Source: an uncultured Flavobacteriaceae bacterium
GTDB lineage: Bacteria; Bacteroidota; Bacteroidia; Flavobacteriales; Flavobacteriaceae
NCBI GenBank assembly: GCA_943842625.1
Contig: CALTCK010000003.1
Coordinates: 25,617 to 89,616, forward strand
Direction of reading: 5' to 3'
DNA: 64,000 nt
Positions 1 through 9,407 of the stretch are shown here, piece after piece (the stretch's first letter is position 1; each line of letters begins with the position of its first letter). The translations under genes and the position numbers were made by a program. Below the pieces are notes generated by a model that was not told where the DNA came from, ran no database searches, and was given only the letters and a program-made list of their open reading frames with translations.

Positions 1-605
1 TTAGCAACTTCTTCAGCTAGTTTTGCAGGCACTTTCTCTAATACAATGGCAAAACAGCCAAGTCTTTCAAGTAACAAAGCGTCTTTTTTTAATTGTTTAG
101 CTTCTTCTTCTTCTTTTGCTCTTACGGTATAGGTTCCAAATTTATAAATTGATTGTGGGGTAAGCCCTAAATGACCCATGACGGGTATTCCCGCGTTTAA
201 AATTCTTTTTACAGAATCCTTTATTTCTTTCCCTCCTTCTAATTTAACAGCATGTCCACCACTTTCTTTCATAATTCTAATGGCGGATCTTAAAGCTTTT
301 TTTGGATCACTTTGATACGCTCCGAACGGTAAATCGACTACAACCAAGCTTCTGTCAATTGCTCTTACTACGGACGAGGCGTGGTATATCATTTCGTTTA
401 ATGTGATGGGTAAGGTGGTTTCGTGACCAGCCATCACGTTCGATGCGGAGTCACCTACCAAGATTACGTCTATTCCAGCGTTATCTAAAATTTTAGCCAT
501 CGTATAATCGTAAGCTGTTAGCATCGCTATTTTTTCATTCTTACTCTTCATATCCACCAACGTTTTGGTAGTTATTCGTTTGTATTCTTTTTTGGCAGTG
601 CTCAT
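1..605 (-). CDS. panB: 3-methyl-2-oxobutanoate hydroxymethyltransferase, 5' part only
   Basis: Transfers a hydroxymethyl group from methylene-tetrahydrofolate to 2-oxoisovalerate, the first committed step of pantothenate (coenzyme A) synthesis, in the cytoplasm. Reading the minus strand from the ATG at 605 gives [20 protein letters not shown] and then the family motifs [37 protein letters not shown] and HLGLTPQ. The Asp of VGDS and Asp of VVD are the expected metal ligands and Lys/Glu of KLEGG lie in the active site. About 201 residues are visible of the usual 265-275; the C-terminus lies beyond the window edge. It is divergent from umuD, so the 606-802 gap must hold both promoters. Identification is very secure. 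Confidence 0.96.
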   Translation of the reverse strand, partial: MSTAKKEYKRITTKTLVDMKSKNEKIAMLTAYDYTMAKILDNAGIDVILVGDSASNVMAGHETTLPITLNEMIYHASSVVRAIDRSLVVVDLPFGAYQSDPKKALRSAIRIMKESGGHAVKLEGGKEIKDSVKRILNAGIPVMGHLGLTPQSIYKFGTYTVRAKEEEEAKQLKKDALLLERLGCFAIVLEKVPAKLAEEVA

Positions 606-802
606 AATTTTAAAATTGAATGGTAAATGTACTAATTTTGGCGCTTAATTTTTAAAATATTCTGATACGAAGTCTCTCTAGAATCAATTTATATTAATTA
701 TCATAAAATTTGAAGTTATAAGAGAAGAAATAAATATTAAATTCTTTAAAAAAAATGGAAATATTCCATATTTAAAATGGAAATATTCCATATTTTTGAA
801 TC
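606..802. other. divergent intergenic region panB / umuD
   Basis: AT-rich spacer of about 197 bases between divergent panB and umuD. Its umuD-proximal end carries the repeated palindromes described separately. No open frame of note and no RNA gene is visible. A weak panB -7-like box (TACATTTA on the minus strand) lies near 623-630, lacking the final G of the flavobacterial consensus. Confidence 0.5.
755..791. promoter_or_regulatory. tandem palindromes, probable umuDC operator
   Basis: Two exact copies of the 15-base palindrome ATGGAAATATTCCAT lie at 755-769 and 777-791, start to start 22 bases, about two helical turns. Each has perfect 6-base arms around ATA. A degenerate third copy (ATGGAAATATTCTCAT) begins at 803 and includes the umuD start codon. 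Two dimer-sized sites on one face of the helix just before a damage-response gene is what a repressor operator looks like. The regulator is not identified here; LexA-like or another dimeric repressor is inference. Confidence 0.6.
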
Positions 803-1171
803 ATGGAAATATTCTCATCAGGAAAACTTAGTAAAATAAAAAACAGCCATGTTTCAGGGATATCTAAACAAACTGGTTTTCCTAGCCCAGCAGCACATTA
901 TGCAGAACCAAGTATCGATTTACATAACGAGTTGATTGCTAATCGTGATGCTACTTTTTATGTGAGAATAGATGGAGACGAACTTTCAAATTACAATATT
1001 TTGGACAAAGATGTATTACTTATAGATCGATCCTTAACTCCAAAAAAAAATGATTTAGTTTTAGTAGTTATAGACGGGGAGTTTAAAGTAATTAGATTTT
1101 CTGGAGCTTCTCTAGAAACGGAATTTATTTTGTGGGGTTTAATTAGTTATATTATTCATTACGCTAGATGA
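803..1171 (+). CDS. umuD: UmuD-like LexA/S24-fold protein lacking the catalytic dyad
   Basis: Accessory subunit of the UmuC translesion polymerase. In E. coli, UmuD cleaves itself at Cys24-Gly25 using Ser60 and Lys97. The 122-residue protein aligns to E. coli UmuD, as I recall that sequence, without gaps over residues 24-98: TGFPSPAA matches the cleavage region, with T24-G25 at the scissile bond, and DGEF matches residues 91-94. However residue 60 is Glu (GDE instead of GDS) and residue 97 is Ile (KVIR instead of TVKK), so both catalytic residues are absent. The C-terminus ([13 protein letters not shown]) matches the UmuD tail. The stop overlaps the umuC start (ATGA), so the two are one operon, preceded by palindromes at 755-791. 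Family assignment is firm; loss of self-cleavage is a prediction. Confidence 0.88.
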   Translation: MEIFSSGKLSKIKNSHVSGISKQTGFPSPAAHYAEPSIDLHNELIANRDATFYVRIDGDELSNYNILDKDVLLIDRSLTPKKNDLVLVVIDGEFKVIRFSGASLETEFILWGLISYIIHYAR

Positions 1172-2448
1172 TTGCTTTAGTGGATTGCAATAGTTTTTAC
1201 GCTACTTGTGAGCAAGTTTTTAGACCCGACTTGTGGGGAAAACCTGTGGTGGTGTTAAGTAATAATGATGGTTGTGTAATTGCTGCAAACACAGAAGCTA
1301 AAGCACTTTCTGAAATTTCTATGTTTGAACCTGTTTTTAAGATTAAAAAACAACTAATAGAAAATAAAGTAACTTTTTTTTCTTCTAATTATACGCTTTA
1401 CGGCGAAATGTCTCAACGTGTTATGAATATTCTTAGTTCTTTTTCGCCAGAAGTTGAAATTTATAGTATTGACGAAGCTTTTGTAGACTTATCTGGAATG
1501 AAACATTTTTCTATGAACTGTTTTGGACACCAAATTAAGAATACTATTTTTCAACATACAGGATTACCAGTAGGAGTAGGTATAGCACCTACGAAGGTAT
1601 TGGCAAAATTAGCTAATAAAATTTCTAAGAAGCGAGTTTCAGAAAATAAGGGTGTTTTTGTTATTGATTCCGAAGAAAAAAGAATTGAAGCATTACAATG
1701 GGCAGATATCAGTATGGTATGGGGAATCGGGAGTAAGCATTCGAAGCGTTTAAAAGGAATAGGTATTTTAACCGCTTATGAGTTTACACAACTTCCAAGA
1801 AAGTGGGTTCGGAAGAATATGACAGTAGTTGGCCTTCGTATTTGGAACGAATTACAAGGAAAATCTAGTATTGAATTCAAAACCATGCCTGCCCCAAAAA
1901 AGGGAATCGGTACTGCAAAATCTTTCGGAAAAAAAATAGAAGATTTAGGAATGATTCAAGAAGCGTGCTCCTCCTACATTAGTGAAGTGAGTGAAGTTCT
2001 TCGAAGCCAAAAATCCTGTGCAACTTATCTTCAGGTATTCTTGCATACCAATTACTTCAGCGATCGTGATAAGCAATACTCTAATAGTGTTACGGTAACG
2101 CTAAGTATACCTACAAGCGACACCTTTGTTTTAATTTCTGAGGCAAAAAAAGCGTTAAATATTATTTATAGGCCAGGTTATCGTTTTAAAAAAGTAGGTG
2201 TCTGTTTAAGTGGAATTATTCCTAACAACTACGTGCAAGGAAATTTGTTCACACCGACTCCTCGTTGGGAAAAAAATGAATTGATGCATGTTTTTGATAA
2301 AATTAATCGAAAGTATGGTAAATCCACCTTATTTTCAGGATTAGTAGGAACTCGAGTTAAAGAATGGGAATTAGTAAAGGAATCTCGAAGCCCTAGATAC
2401 ACTACACAATGGAAAGAGCTGTTAAAACTTAAAACAACTAAACATTAA
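1168..2448 (+). CDS. umuC: Y-family DNA polymerase V catalytic subunit UmuC
   Basis: Error-prone translesion DNA polymerase. The 426-residue protein opens with [12 protein letters not shown], giving the metal ligand Asp6, and has SIDEAFVDL with catalytic Asp102-Glu103. The helix-hairpin-helix part ([17 protein letters not shown], near 185-200) and a C-terminal little-finger region follow. The tail ends [28 protein letters not shown], close to the usual UmuC ending. Length is normal for the family (about 420). It is translationally coupled to umuD through the 4-base ATGA overlap. In flavobacteria this pair is usually damage inducible; the operator-like repeats upstream of umuD fit that, but control was not measured. 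Confidence 0.95.
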   Translation: MIALVDCNSFYATCEQVFRPDLWGKPVVVLSNNDGCVIAANTEAKALSEISMFEPVFKIKKQLIENKVTFFSSNYTLYGEMSQRVMNILSSFSPEVEIYSIDEAFVDLSGMKHFSMNCFGHQIKNTIFQHTGLPVGVGIAPTKVLAKLANKISKKRVSENKGVFVIDSEEKRIEALQWADISMVWGIGSKHSKRLKGIGILTAYEFTQLPRKWVRKNMTVVGLRIWNELQGKSSIEFKTMPAPKKGIGTAKSFGKKIEDLGMIQEACSSYISEVSEVLRSQKSCATYLQVFLHTNYFSDRDKQYSNSVTVTLSIPTSDTFVLISEAKKALNIIYRPGYRFKKVGVCLSGIIPNNYVQGNLFTPTPRWEKNELMHVFDKINRKYGKSTLFSGLVGTRVKEWELVKESRSPRYTTQWKELLKLKTTKH

Positions 2449-2499
2449 TCTGACTGACTTTTTAAGAATAAATCTGCCACCCTGTCATATCAAATCTAC

Positions 2500-2515
2500 T
2501 GGCATAAAGATTGCC
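2500..2515 (+). promoter_or_regulatory. sigma-54 (-24/-12) promoter of dnaK
   Basis: TGGCATAAAGATTGCC matches the RpoN consensus TGGCAC-N5-TTGCW, with the invariant GG (2501-2502) and GC (2513-2514) exactly 12 bases apart. This would start transcription near 2526, giving a leader of about 54 bases before the dnaK ATG. Just upstream are CTGCCA (2474-2479) and CTGTCATAT (2482-2490), which could be sites for a sigma-54 activator. No sigma-54 gene or activator lies in the window, so use of the site is inferred from sequence match and position. Confidence 0.65.
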
Positions 2516-2579
2516 ATATACCAAGTGTCTCAATTAGGTTGAGATTGAAATTAAGATAAATAAAATATAATTTATAGTT

Positions 2580-4490
2580 ATGAGTAAAATAATAGGAATC
2601 GATTTAGGAACAACCAACTCTTGTGTGGCTGTAATGGAAGGTAGTGAACCAACCGTAATTCCTAATGGTGAAGGAAAAAGAACAACGCCTTCAGTTATCG
2701 CATTTGTTGAAGATGGTGAAATTAAAGTTGGAGATTCTGCGAAAAGACAAGCAGTGACCAACCCAACAAAAACCATTTCTTCAATTAAAAGATTTATGGG
2801 AAATACGTTCACTGAATCTGATAAAGAAGCAAAACGTGCTGCTTATAAAGTAGTAAAAGGAGATAATGATACTGCTCGTGTAGATATCGATGGAAGAATG
2901 TATACTCCACAAGAACTTTCTGCAATGATTCTTCAAAAGATGAAGAAAACTGCAGAAGATTATTTGGGACAAAGTGTAACGGAAGCAGTAATTACTGTAC
3001 CAGCATATTTTAATGATAGTCAGCGTCACGCAACAAAAGAGGCTGGTGAAATTGCTGGATTAAAAGTGAGAAGAATTATTAATGAGCCAACTGCAGCAGC
3101 TTTAGCTTATGGAATGGATAAAAAAGGAACCGACCAAAAAATCGTAGTATTTGATTTTGGTGGCGGTACACATGATGTTTCTATTCTAGAATTAGGAGAC
3201 GGTGTATTCGAGGTTTTATCTACTGACGGAGATACTCATTTAGGAGGAGATGATGTTGATCAGAAAATTATTAACTGGTTGGCTGAAGAGTTTAAAGGTG
3301 ATGAAGGTATTGATTTGCGTGAAGATCCAATGGCTCTACAACGTTTAAAAGAAGCTGCGGAGAAGGCAAAAATTGAATTATCTGCCTCTACTCAAACAGA
3401 AATAAACTTACCTTATGTTACCGCTACTGCTAGTGGACCTAAGCACTTGGTAAGATCATTAACAAGATCAAAGTTTGAGCAATTAATCGATGACTTGGTA
3501 AAAAGAACCATCGCACCCTGTGAAAAAGCTTTAAAAGATGCTGGGATTTCAAAAAGTGATATCGATGAAATAATCCTGGTAGGTGGATCTACTCGTATTC
3601 CTGCAGTGCAAGAAGCAGTAGAAAAATTCTTTGGTAAAAAACCAAATAAAGGAGTAAATCCAGATGAGGTAGTTGCTTTAGGAGCTGCTATTCAAGGTGG
3701 TGTGTTAACAGGAGATGTAAAAGATGTATTGTTATTAGATGTAACTCCACTTTCTTTAGGAATTGAAACTATGGGAGGTGTTATGACTCACTTAATTGAA
3801 TCTAACACAACCATACCAACTAAGAAATCGCAAGTATTCTCGACTGCTGCTGATAATCAACCAAGTGTTGAAATTCACGTAATGCAAGGAGAACGTCCGA
3901 TGGCAGCTGACAATAAAACGATCGGTCGTTTCCATTTAGATGGAATTCCACCAGCACAAAGAGGAACACCACAAATTGAGGTCACTTTTGATATTGATGC
4001 TAACGGAATCATTAAAGTAAGTGCTACTGATAAAGCCACAGGTAAATCTCAAGATATTCGTATCGAAGCATCTTCAGGTTTAACGGATGAGGAAGTGCAA
4101 AAAATGAAACAAGATGCAGAAGCGAATGCTGAAGCGGATAAGTTAGTAAAAGAAAAAGCAGATAAGTTAAATGAAGCTGATGCAATGATTTTTCAAACGG
4201 AGAAGCAATTAACTGAATTTGGAGATAAAATTTCTGAAGGCAATAAAAAGCCAGTTGAAGAAGCGTTAGAAGAGTTGAAAAAAGCTTATGAAACTAAAGA
4301 AGTTGAAACAATTCAACCAGCGTTGGATAAAATTAACGAAGCTTGGAAAGCTGCTTCTGAAGAGATGTATAAAGCACAAGCAGAAGCTCAACAAGCTGAA
4401 GGAGCTCCTGCAGGAGATACTGGAGCACAAGGAGAAGCAACGGAAGAAAATAGTGATGTAGAAGATGTAGACTTCGAGGAAGTTAAATAA
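2580..4490 (+). CDS. dnaK: Hsp70 chaperone DnaK
   Basis: ATP-dependent protein-folding chaperone acting with DnaJ and GrpE in the cytoplasm. The 636-residue protein has the nucleotide-binding domain signatures [11 protein letters not shown] (residues 5-15), [35 protein letters not shown] and [12 protein letters not shown], then the substrate-binding domain from about residue 385 and a helical lid ending in an acidic tail ([10 protein letters not shown]). Length and order are typical. It is a single-gene unit: sigma-54-type promoter before it and a strong hairpin terminator after it. The neighbouring gene runs in the opposite direction. No dnaJ or grpE is next to it. Confidence 0.98.
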   Translation: MSKIIGIDLGTTNSCVAVMEGSEPTVIPNGEGKRTTPSVIAFVEDGEIKVGDSAKRQAVTNPTKTISSIKRFMGNTFTESDKEAKRAAYKVVKGDNDTARVDIDGRMYTPQELSAMILQKMKKTAEDYLGQSVTEAVITVPAYFNDSQRHATKEAGEIAGLKVRRIINEPTAAALAYGMDKKGTDQKIVVFDFGGGTHDVSILELGDGVFEVLSTDGDTHLGGDDVDQKIINWLAEEFKGDEGIDLREDPMALQRLKEAAEKAKIELSASTQTEINLPYVTATASGPKHLVRSLTRSKFEQLIDDLVKRTIAPCEKALKDAGISKSDIDEIILVGGSTRIPAVQEAVEKFFGKKPNKGVNPDEVVALGAAIQGGVLTGDVKDVLLLDVTPLSLGIETMGGVMTHLIESNTTIPTKKSQVFSTAADNQPSVEIHVMQGERPMAADNKTIGRFHLDGIPPAQRGTPQIEVTFDIDANGIIKVSATDKATGKSQDIRIEASSGLTDEEVQKMKQDAEANAEADKLVKEKADKLNEADAMIFQTEKQLTEFGDKISEGNKKPVEEALEELKKAYETKEVETIQPALDKINEAWKAASEEMYKAQAEAQQAEGAPAGDTGAQGEATEENSDVEDVDFEEVK

Positions 4491-4511
4491 TCATATTACT
4501 ATAATAAATTT

Positions 4512-4540
4512 AAAAGCGATCCGAGGGGGTCGCTTTTTTT
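4512..4540 (+). terminator. rho-independent terminator of dnaK
   Basis: Stem AAAAGCGA-TCC pairs with GGG-TCGCTTTT around a GAGG loop (pairs 4512-4522 with 4527-4537, with one G-T wobble), followed by a run of T to 4540. It begins 22 bases after the dnaK stop. It also overlaps the stop codon of the convergent esterase gene, so it may end transcription from both sides. Confidence 0.85.
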
Positions 4541-5198
4541 ATGTTGAAGAAATATTCTCTTTTGAGGTTCTCATTATGAAATCGGAATTTATTTCGTGAA
4601 TACCTTCGAATACCTCAATTTTTAGATATTTCCCAAACAAACGATTTCCTTTGAGTGTTTCTTGAATTATTCTTACATCATTTATATATGGATCTTTATT
4701 TCCGTAGGTATATGAGACTTTACTAGTTTTTTTCAAATGTGAAAAATCTTCAGGTTCTAATTCTACAGGTATACCTCCTGAATGTAATATTAAATGATTG
4801 CAATTAATTTTTCTTGCGGCTACCCATCTAGTTGCTATCGAAACACCTTGTGAGTATCCCAAAATAATTAAATTTGGAGGTGTAGAATTAATTTCAGTTT
4901 TATACACCTGATCAACATATGACAATACATTTTTAGTTTCTTCAAAAGTATTCTCTTTTGTTAACCATGAGGCCCCAACATGTTTAAAATCTTTTCCTTG
5001 GTAGTACTTAGAAGGCGCTTGGGGTGCAATTACAAAATTTTCTTCGGAGTTTATTTTCGAAAAGTAGTTAATAAAGTACTTGCTTAAATACCCTAAACCA
5101 TGAAAAACAATCCAAACATTTTTTGTTTTTGTTGTATAGTTATTTAATACGGAATAGGTATTCGAGGACAAATAGATTACACTTTTTTCGGATGCCAT
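4539..5198 (-). CDS. alpha/beta hydrolase, phospholipase/carboxylesterase family
   Basis: Predicted serine esterase of 219 residues, cytoplasmic since no signal peptide is visible. The nucleophile elbow GYSQG places Ser116, with Asp169 (YGNKDPY) and His201 (EGIHEIN) completing the triad. HGLG near 33-36 is the oxyanion-hole loop. The size and triad spacing fit the YpfH/carboxylesterase group, which hydrolyse short acyl esters or thioesters; substrate unknown. A TACTTTTG box on the minus strand at 5222-5229 suits a flavobacterial -7 element. It is convergent with dnaK and divergent from the menI-like gene, so it is a stand-alone unit. Confidence 0.85.
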   Translation of the reverse strand: MASEKSVIYLSSNTYSVLNNYTTKTKNVWIVFHGLGYLSKYFINYFSKINSEENFVIAPQAPSKYYQGKDFKHVGASWLTKENTFEETKNVLSYVDQVYKTEINSTPPNLIILGYSQGVSIATRWVAARKINCNHLILHSGGIPVELEPEDFSHLKKTSKVSYTYGNKDPYINDVRIIQETLKGNRLFGKYLKIEVFEGIHEINSDFIMRTSKENISST

Positions 5199-5239
5199 TA
5201 ATAATACGTTTTGTATTTTTACAAAAGTAATCGATTTCT

Positions 5240-5659
5240 ATGAAAAAAAATAAAAAACAGATTTTAGCAGCATGTAATGCTATCTGTAAAGATACACTGA
5301 TGGAAACTCTAGAGATAGAGTTTATCGATCTTACGGATGAGGTTTTAGTTGCAAAAATGCCCGTAACGAAAAGAGTTCATCAACCCGATGGAGTACTACA
5401 CGGAGGTGCAACAGTCGCTTTGGCTGAGAGCATTGGAAGTGCAGCCGCTTTTGTTTTTCTGAGGAATAACAATGTAACTGTTAGGGGCTTAGAAATAGCT
5501 GCGAATCATATTAAAAGTATAAAAGATGGCTATGTTTATGCCAAAGCAATCGCTTTGCATAAGGGAAGAACGACCCAACTTTGGCAAATCCGAATTGAAA
5601 ATGAAAACGGAGACTTAATCTCTTTAGTCAAATTAACGACTATTACACTGCACAAATAA
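5240..5659 (+). CDS. menI: hotdog-fold thioesterase, probable DHNA-CoA hydrolase
   Basis: Likely releases 1,4-dihydroxy-2-naphthoate from its CoA ester in menaquinone synthesis. The 139-residue protein carries the motif HQPDGVLHGGATVALAES, in which Glu63 is at the catalytic position of the YdiI/MenI thioesterase class. Size and motif are typical of the PaaI/YdiI hotdog family. Placement seven bases upstream of menF and near menD and menB strongly favours a menaquinone role over phenylacetate (PaaI) metabolism, for which there are no other genes here. The family is certain; the exact substrate is inferred from context. Confidence 0.82.
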   Translation: MKKNKKQILAACNAICKDTLMETLEIEFIDLTDEVLVAKMPVTKRVHQPDGVLHGGATVALAESIGSAAAFVFLRNNNVTVRGLEIAANHIKSIKDGYVYAKAIALHKGRTTQLWQIRIENENGDLISLVKLTTITLHK

Positions 5660-5666
5660 CGATCAA

Positions 5667-6734
5667 TTGGATAATCTACATCTACTAGAAAAAATTAAAC
5701 AACAGTATAAAAATAATTTACCTTTTGTTCTATATTCATATCCTGAAAAAGTAAATGTAAATTTTATTTTACAAAAAGATGCTGTATGTTATGATACCGA
5801 GTCTTCCTTTAAAGAATATTTTATTTTTTCACCCTTTGATAATAAAAATAAAGCTATTTGTATCCCTTTAGCAAAAAGTTGTCATTTTGAAACAAATTAT
5901 TTAAAAACTAATGTTGAGATAAATGAAATTGAGACTTCAGATCACGTTAATAATAAAAAAAGCTATTTAAAATTAGTAGCAGATGCAATTCAAAATATAC
6001 AATCACAGAAAGCTACAAAAATTGTAATTTCTAGAAAAAAGGTAGTTCAGTTAAAAGAATTTAACCTTCTTGAATTAATAGAAAGGGTATTAAATTTATA
6101 CCCTAAAGCTTTCCGATATGTATGGTATCATCCCAGTACGGGATTATGGTGTGGTGCCTCTCCAGAAGTATTACTTGAAACAGATGGTGATTCATTTCGA
6201 ACAATGGCACTGGCTGGTACTCAGAAAAATCATCATCGTAAAAAGGTTGAGTGGAATTTAAAAGAAAAAAATGAACAACAAGTTGTTGTGGACTCGATAC
6301 AAAAAAGTTTAAAAAAAATAACCTCCAACGTAACTATTTCAAATACCTATAATCATAAAGCTGGTTCTCTGATTCATTTAAGAACCGATATAAGTGGAAC
6401 CATTAATAAAACAAATACTGAACTAAGGACTATCATGTCGTTGTTGCATCCAACTTCTGCAGTTTGTGGTTCACCTAAAAATTATGCAAAAACATATATT
6501 TTAGAAAAAGAGAACTACCAACGTGATTTTTATACAGGATTCCTAGGATTTGTTGATGAATCTAAAAACAACTCAAGATTATTTGTCAATCTAAGGTGTA
6601 TGAAAATTGAGAATACTACTGCCAATCTCTATATTGGTTGTGGCATTACTAAGGATTCAGATCCCTCGAAAGAATGGGAGGAAACTTCCCATAAATCACA
6701 AACAATGCTACAAGTAATCTCATCGATGATATAA
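5667..6734 (+). CDS. menF: isochorismate synthase
   Basis: Converts chorismate to isochorismate, first step of menaquinone synthesis. The 355-residue chorismate-binding protein has KIVISRKKVV, WCGASPEVLLE, MALAGTQ, HPTSAVCGSPK, YTGFLGF and LFVNLRCMKI, all conserved in the MenF/EntC/PabB fold, with the IGCGIT stretch near the C-terminus. GSPK with its Glu/Lys environment fits the Mg-chorismate site. The start used is TTG at 5667; no in-frame ATG exists before residue 210, so a TTG start is required. It follows the thioesterase by seven bases and precedes menD by 35. The anthranilate synthase alternative is unlikely given these neighbours. Confidence 0.92.
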   Translation: MDNLHLLEKIKQQYKNNLPFVLYSYPEKVNVNFILQKDAVCYDTESSFKEYFIFSPFDNKNKAICIPLAKSCHFETNYLKTNVEINEIETSDHVNNKKSYLKLVADAIQNIQSQKATKIVISRKKVVQLKEFNLLELIERVLNLYPKAFRYVWYHPSTGLWCGASPEVLLETDGDSFRTMALAGTQKNHHRKKVEWNLKEKNEQQVVVDSIQKSLKKITSNVTISNTYNHKAGSLIHLRTDISGTINKTNTELRTIMSLLHPTSAVCGSPKNYAKTYILEKENYQRDFYTGFLGFVDESKNNSRLFVNLRCMKIENTTANLYIGCGITKDSDPSKEWEETSHKSQTMLQVISSMI

Positions 6735-6769
6735 AGTATTATTCTTTTACTATTTGTATTTTTACACCA

Positions 6770-8434
6770 ATGAAATATTCATCAAAAAAAATATCTCAAT
6801 TAATTACTCAATTATGCATATCAAGAGGGATAGAAAATATTATCATCTCTCCAGGATCTAGAAACGCTCCGCTAACTATTGGTTTTTCAGAAAATAAAAA
6901 ATTCTCTTGTTTTAGTATCGTTGACGAACGATGTGCTGCTTTTTTTGCACTAGGTATAGCTCAACAGCTCAATAAACCAACTGTATTAGTTTGTTCTTCA
7001 GGGTCAGCATTATTAAATTACTATCCAGCAGTATCGGAAGCATTTTACAGTGACATCCCTTTAGTTGTGATATCTGCAGATAGGCCTTCAAGTTTAATTG
7101 ATATAGGGGATGGTCAGACAATAAGACAAGAAAATGTTTTTGAAAATCATATTTTAGAGAGTTGTAATTGCATAGAGGGCGATGATTGCATTAATTTTAA
7201 TCAAATACTAGTTTCTTCAGCCTTAAATACTGCTATTGAAAAGAGTGGTCCTGTTCATATAAATGTCCCATTTTCAGAACCTTTATATAATACCTGTGAT
7301 TTGTTATCTATTGAAATTAATGATGATATTCAAGCAAAAAAGGATTCTACTTTAATAAATGATGTATCCTTTTTTGCGAAAAAATGGAACACCTCAAAGA
7401 AAAAATTAATATTGATAGGTGTTCATTATTTCAATAGATTGGAAGGAGCTTTTTTAGAGATTTTAGCAAAAGACGAGAGTGTACTAATTTTAACTGAAAC
7501 TACCTCTAACCTTCATCATAAAAATATAATCAACTCTATAGATCAATTAATTACTTCTTTTGATAATGTAGAAATTGAAAAGTTTCAACCAGATATTCTT
7601 TTAACCTTTGGGGGAATGGTAATCTCAAAAAAAATTAAAGCTTTATTAAGAAAAAATAAACCACAAGAACACTGGCATATAGATAGTAAAAAAGCACTAG
7701 ACACTTATTTTTGTTTAACTCATCACTTTAAAACGACTCCCGCTCTTTTCTTTAAGCAATTTTTATCCTTAACCACTAATTTAGCAAGTAACTATCAATC
7801 TTTTTTTATTGATAAAAGGAACGAAAGAAGAAAAAAACATGCGGCTTATATCGATCAAGTTGTTTTTTCAGATTTATATGTTTTTTCAAAATTGACTACC
7901 TCACTACCCTCTAACGTTAATTTACAGTTAAGCAATAGCTCCACCATTAGATACGCGCAGCTTTTTAATTTTAAAGAAGATATAGCTGTATTTTGTAACA
8001 GGGGCACAAGTGGAATCGATGGCAGCACTTCAACTGCCATTGGTGCAGCTGTTGCAAGTGAAAAAGAAACAGTATTTATTACAGGTGATTTAAGTTTTCT
8101 CTACGACAGTAATGCACTTTGGAATAATTATATTCCTTTTAATTTTAAAATTATTGTCATTAATAATGGTGGTGGTGGAATTTTCCGAATACTACCCGGA
8201 GAAAAAAACACTCCAAACTTTGATAGATTTATTGAGACTAAGCACAATCTTTCAGCTGAATATTTATGTAAAATGTTCGATATTAAGTATTTTGTTGCAA
8301 CTACTAAAAGGGAATTAGAGGATTCGTTACCACTCTTCTATGCTACACAAAATAAGCCTCATTTATTAGAAGTTTTCACTCCTAGTTCTCTGAATGATCA
8401 AGTACTTTTGGATTATTTTGAATATTTAAAATAA
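6770..8434 (+). CDS. menD: SEPHCHC synthase MenD
   Basis: Thiamine-diphosphate enzyme joining isochorismate and 2-oxoglutarate to give SEPHCHC in menaquinone synthesis. The 554-residue protein begins with SQLITQLCISRGIENIIISPGSRNAPL, holding the PGSRN signature of MenD, followed by a central domain and the C-terminal ThDP domain with GTSGIDGSTSTAIGAA and the cofactor motif GDLSFLYD...NNGGGGIF. Length is usual for MenD (550-580). It lies directly after menF, so the operon order is menI-menF-menD. A short spacer of 50 bases leads into the S1-domain gene. Confidence 0.96.
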   Translation: MKYSSKKISQLITQLCISRGIENIIISPGSRNAPLTIGFSENKKFSCFSIVDERCAAFFALGIAQQLNKPTVLVCSSGSALLNYYPAVSEAFYSDIPLVVISADRPSSLIDIGDGQTIRQENVFENHILESCNCIEGDDCINFNQILVSSALNTAIEKSGPVHINVPFSEPLYNTCDLLSIEINDDIQAKKDSTLINDVSFFAKKWNTSKKKLILIGVHYFNRLEGAFLEILAKDESVLILTETTSNLHHKNIINSIDQLITSFDNVEIEKFQPDILLTFGGMVISKKIKALLRKNKPQEHWHIDSKKALDTYFCLTHHFKTTPALFFKQFLSLTTNLASNYQSFFIDKRNERRKKHAAYIDQVVFSDLYVFSKLTTSLPSNVNLQLSNSSTIRYAQLFNFKEDIAVFCNRGTSGIDGSTSTAIGAAVASEKETVFITGDLSFLYDSNALWNNYIPFNFKIIVINNGGGGIFRILPGEKNTPNFDRFIETKHNLSAEYLCKMFDIKYFVATTKRELEDSLPLFYATQNKPHLLEVFTPSSLNDQVLLDYFEYLK

Positions 8435-8484
8435 TTTCATCGCCGGTTTAAATTTATATTGGTAATAGCGTTTATATTTGTGTA

Positions 8485-9321
8485 ATGTTTGAAATAGGAA
8501 AATATACAACTTTAAAAATTTTAAGAGAAACAGAACCTGGCCTATATCTTGGAAATGATAGTGAAGCAGAAGAAGTTATTTTACTCCCTCATAAATATAA
8601 ACCAGAATCTTTTGAAATAGGAGATGAATTGAAAGTTTTCATATACCTTGACTATGAAGAGCGCCCCATTGCAACAACACTTGAACCTTTCGTTCAGCTC
8701 CAAAGCTTTGGTTTTTTAAGATGTGCGGATGTAACTAAACACGGTGCATTTATGGACTGGGGTCTCGAAAAGCATCTATTTGTTTCATTTAAAGAGCAAG
8801 CTAGACCAATGAAAGTAAACAATTGGTATATTGTTTATTTATATCTGGATGAACAAACAAACCGACTTACTGGATCTAGTAAAACCAATCAATTTTTGCA
8901 AAACGACCATATTACGGTAGAAACCTATGATGAGGTCGAAATTTTAGTAACTCATTTAACTGATAAAGGTGCTAATGTAATAATAAATGGGCAACACAAA
9001 GGGCTTATTTATCTAGAAGATATTTTTGAAGATTTAAGAACAGGTGATCGCTTAAAAGCATATATAAAAAAAATAAGAGAGGATCATAAAATAGATGTCG
9101 TTCTTCAAAAGCAAGGTTATCGAAGCATAGAACCCAACGCTCAATATATTTTGGACGAACTCAAAACTGCTGGAGGGTTTTTATCCATAAATGACAAATC
9201 TTCACCAGAAACAATAAAGGAATTACTTGGCTTAAGTAAAAAAAGCTTTAAGAAAGCAATAGGTAGCCTTTATAAAGATCGTTTAATCCTTTTAAAAGAT
9301 GACGGGATAGAATTGATTTAA
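8485..9321 (+). CDS. S1 RNA-binding domain protein, CvfB type
   Basis: Predicted RNA-binding protein of 278 residues. It is made of S1-like beta-barrels: an N-terminal one (residues 1-65), a central S1 with FGFLRCADVTKHGAFMDWG and LFVSFKEQ, and a third around 140-215 (VILTHLTDKGANVIINGQHKGLIYL region). The last 60 residues form a winged helix (FLSINDKSSPETIKELLGLS). This matches the CvfB/YitL family, where the Staphylococcus member affects virulence gene expression through an unknown RNA target. It is commonly found beside menaquinone genes in flavobacteria. Function here is not established. Confidence 0.85.
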   Translation: MFEIGKYTTLKILRETEPGLYLGNDSEAEEVILLPHKYKPESFEIGDELKVFIYLDYEERPIATTLEPFVQLQSFGFLRCADVTKHGAFMDWGLEKHLFVSFKEQARPMKVNNWYIVYLYLDEQTNRLTGSSKTNQFLQNDHITVETYDEVEILVTHLTDKGANVIINGQHKGLIYLEDIFEDLRTGDRLKAYIKKIREDHKIDVVLQKQGYRSIEPNAQYILDELKTAGGFLSINDKSSPETIKELLGLSKKSFKKAIGSLYKDRLILLKDDGIELI

Positions 9322-9407
9322 TTTTATCGTCTAAATAACTTTAAATCATATTTTTTTTGGTATTATATAACTCCTATCTTCGTAAATATATCAACGCGTA
9401 TACCTAG

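Noticed and set aside
2534..3029. Two antisense open frames opposite the start of dnaK
   Set aside because: They are lying on the strand opposite a highly conserved gene, have no family resemblance and no start signals.
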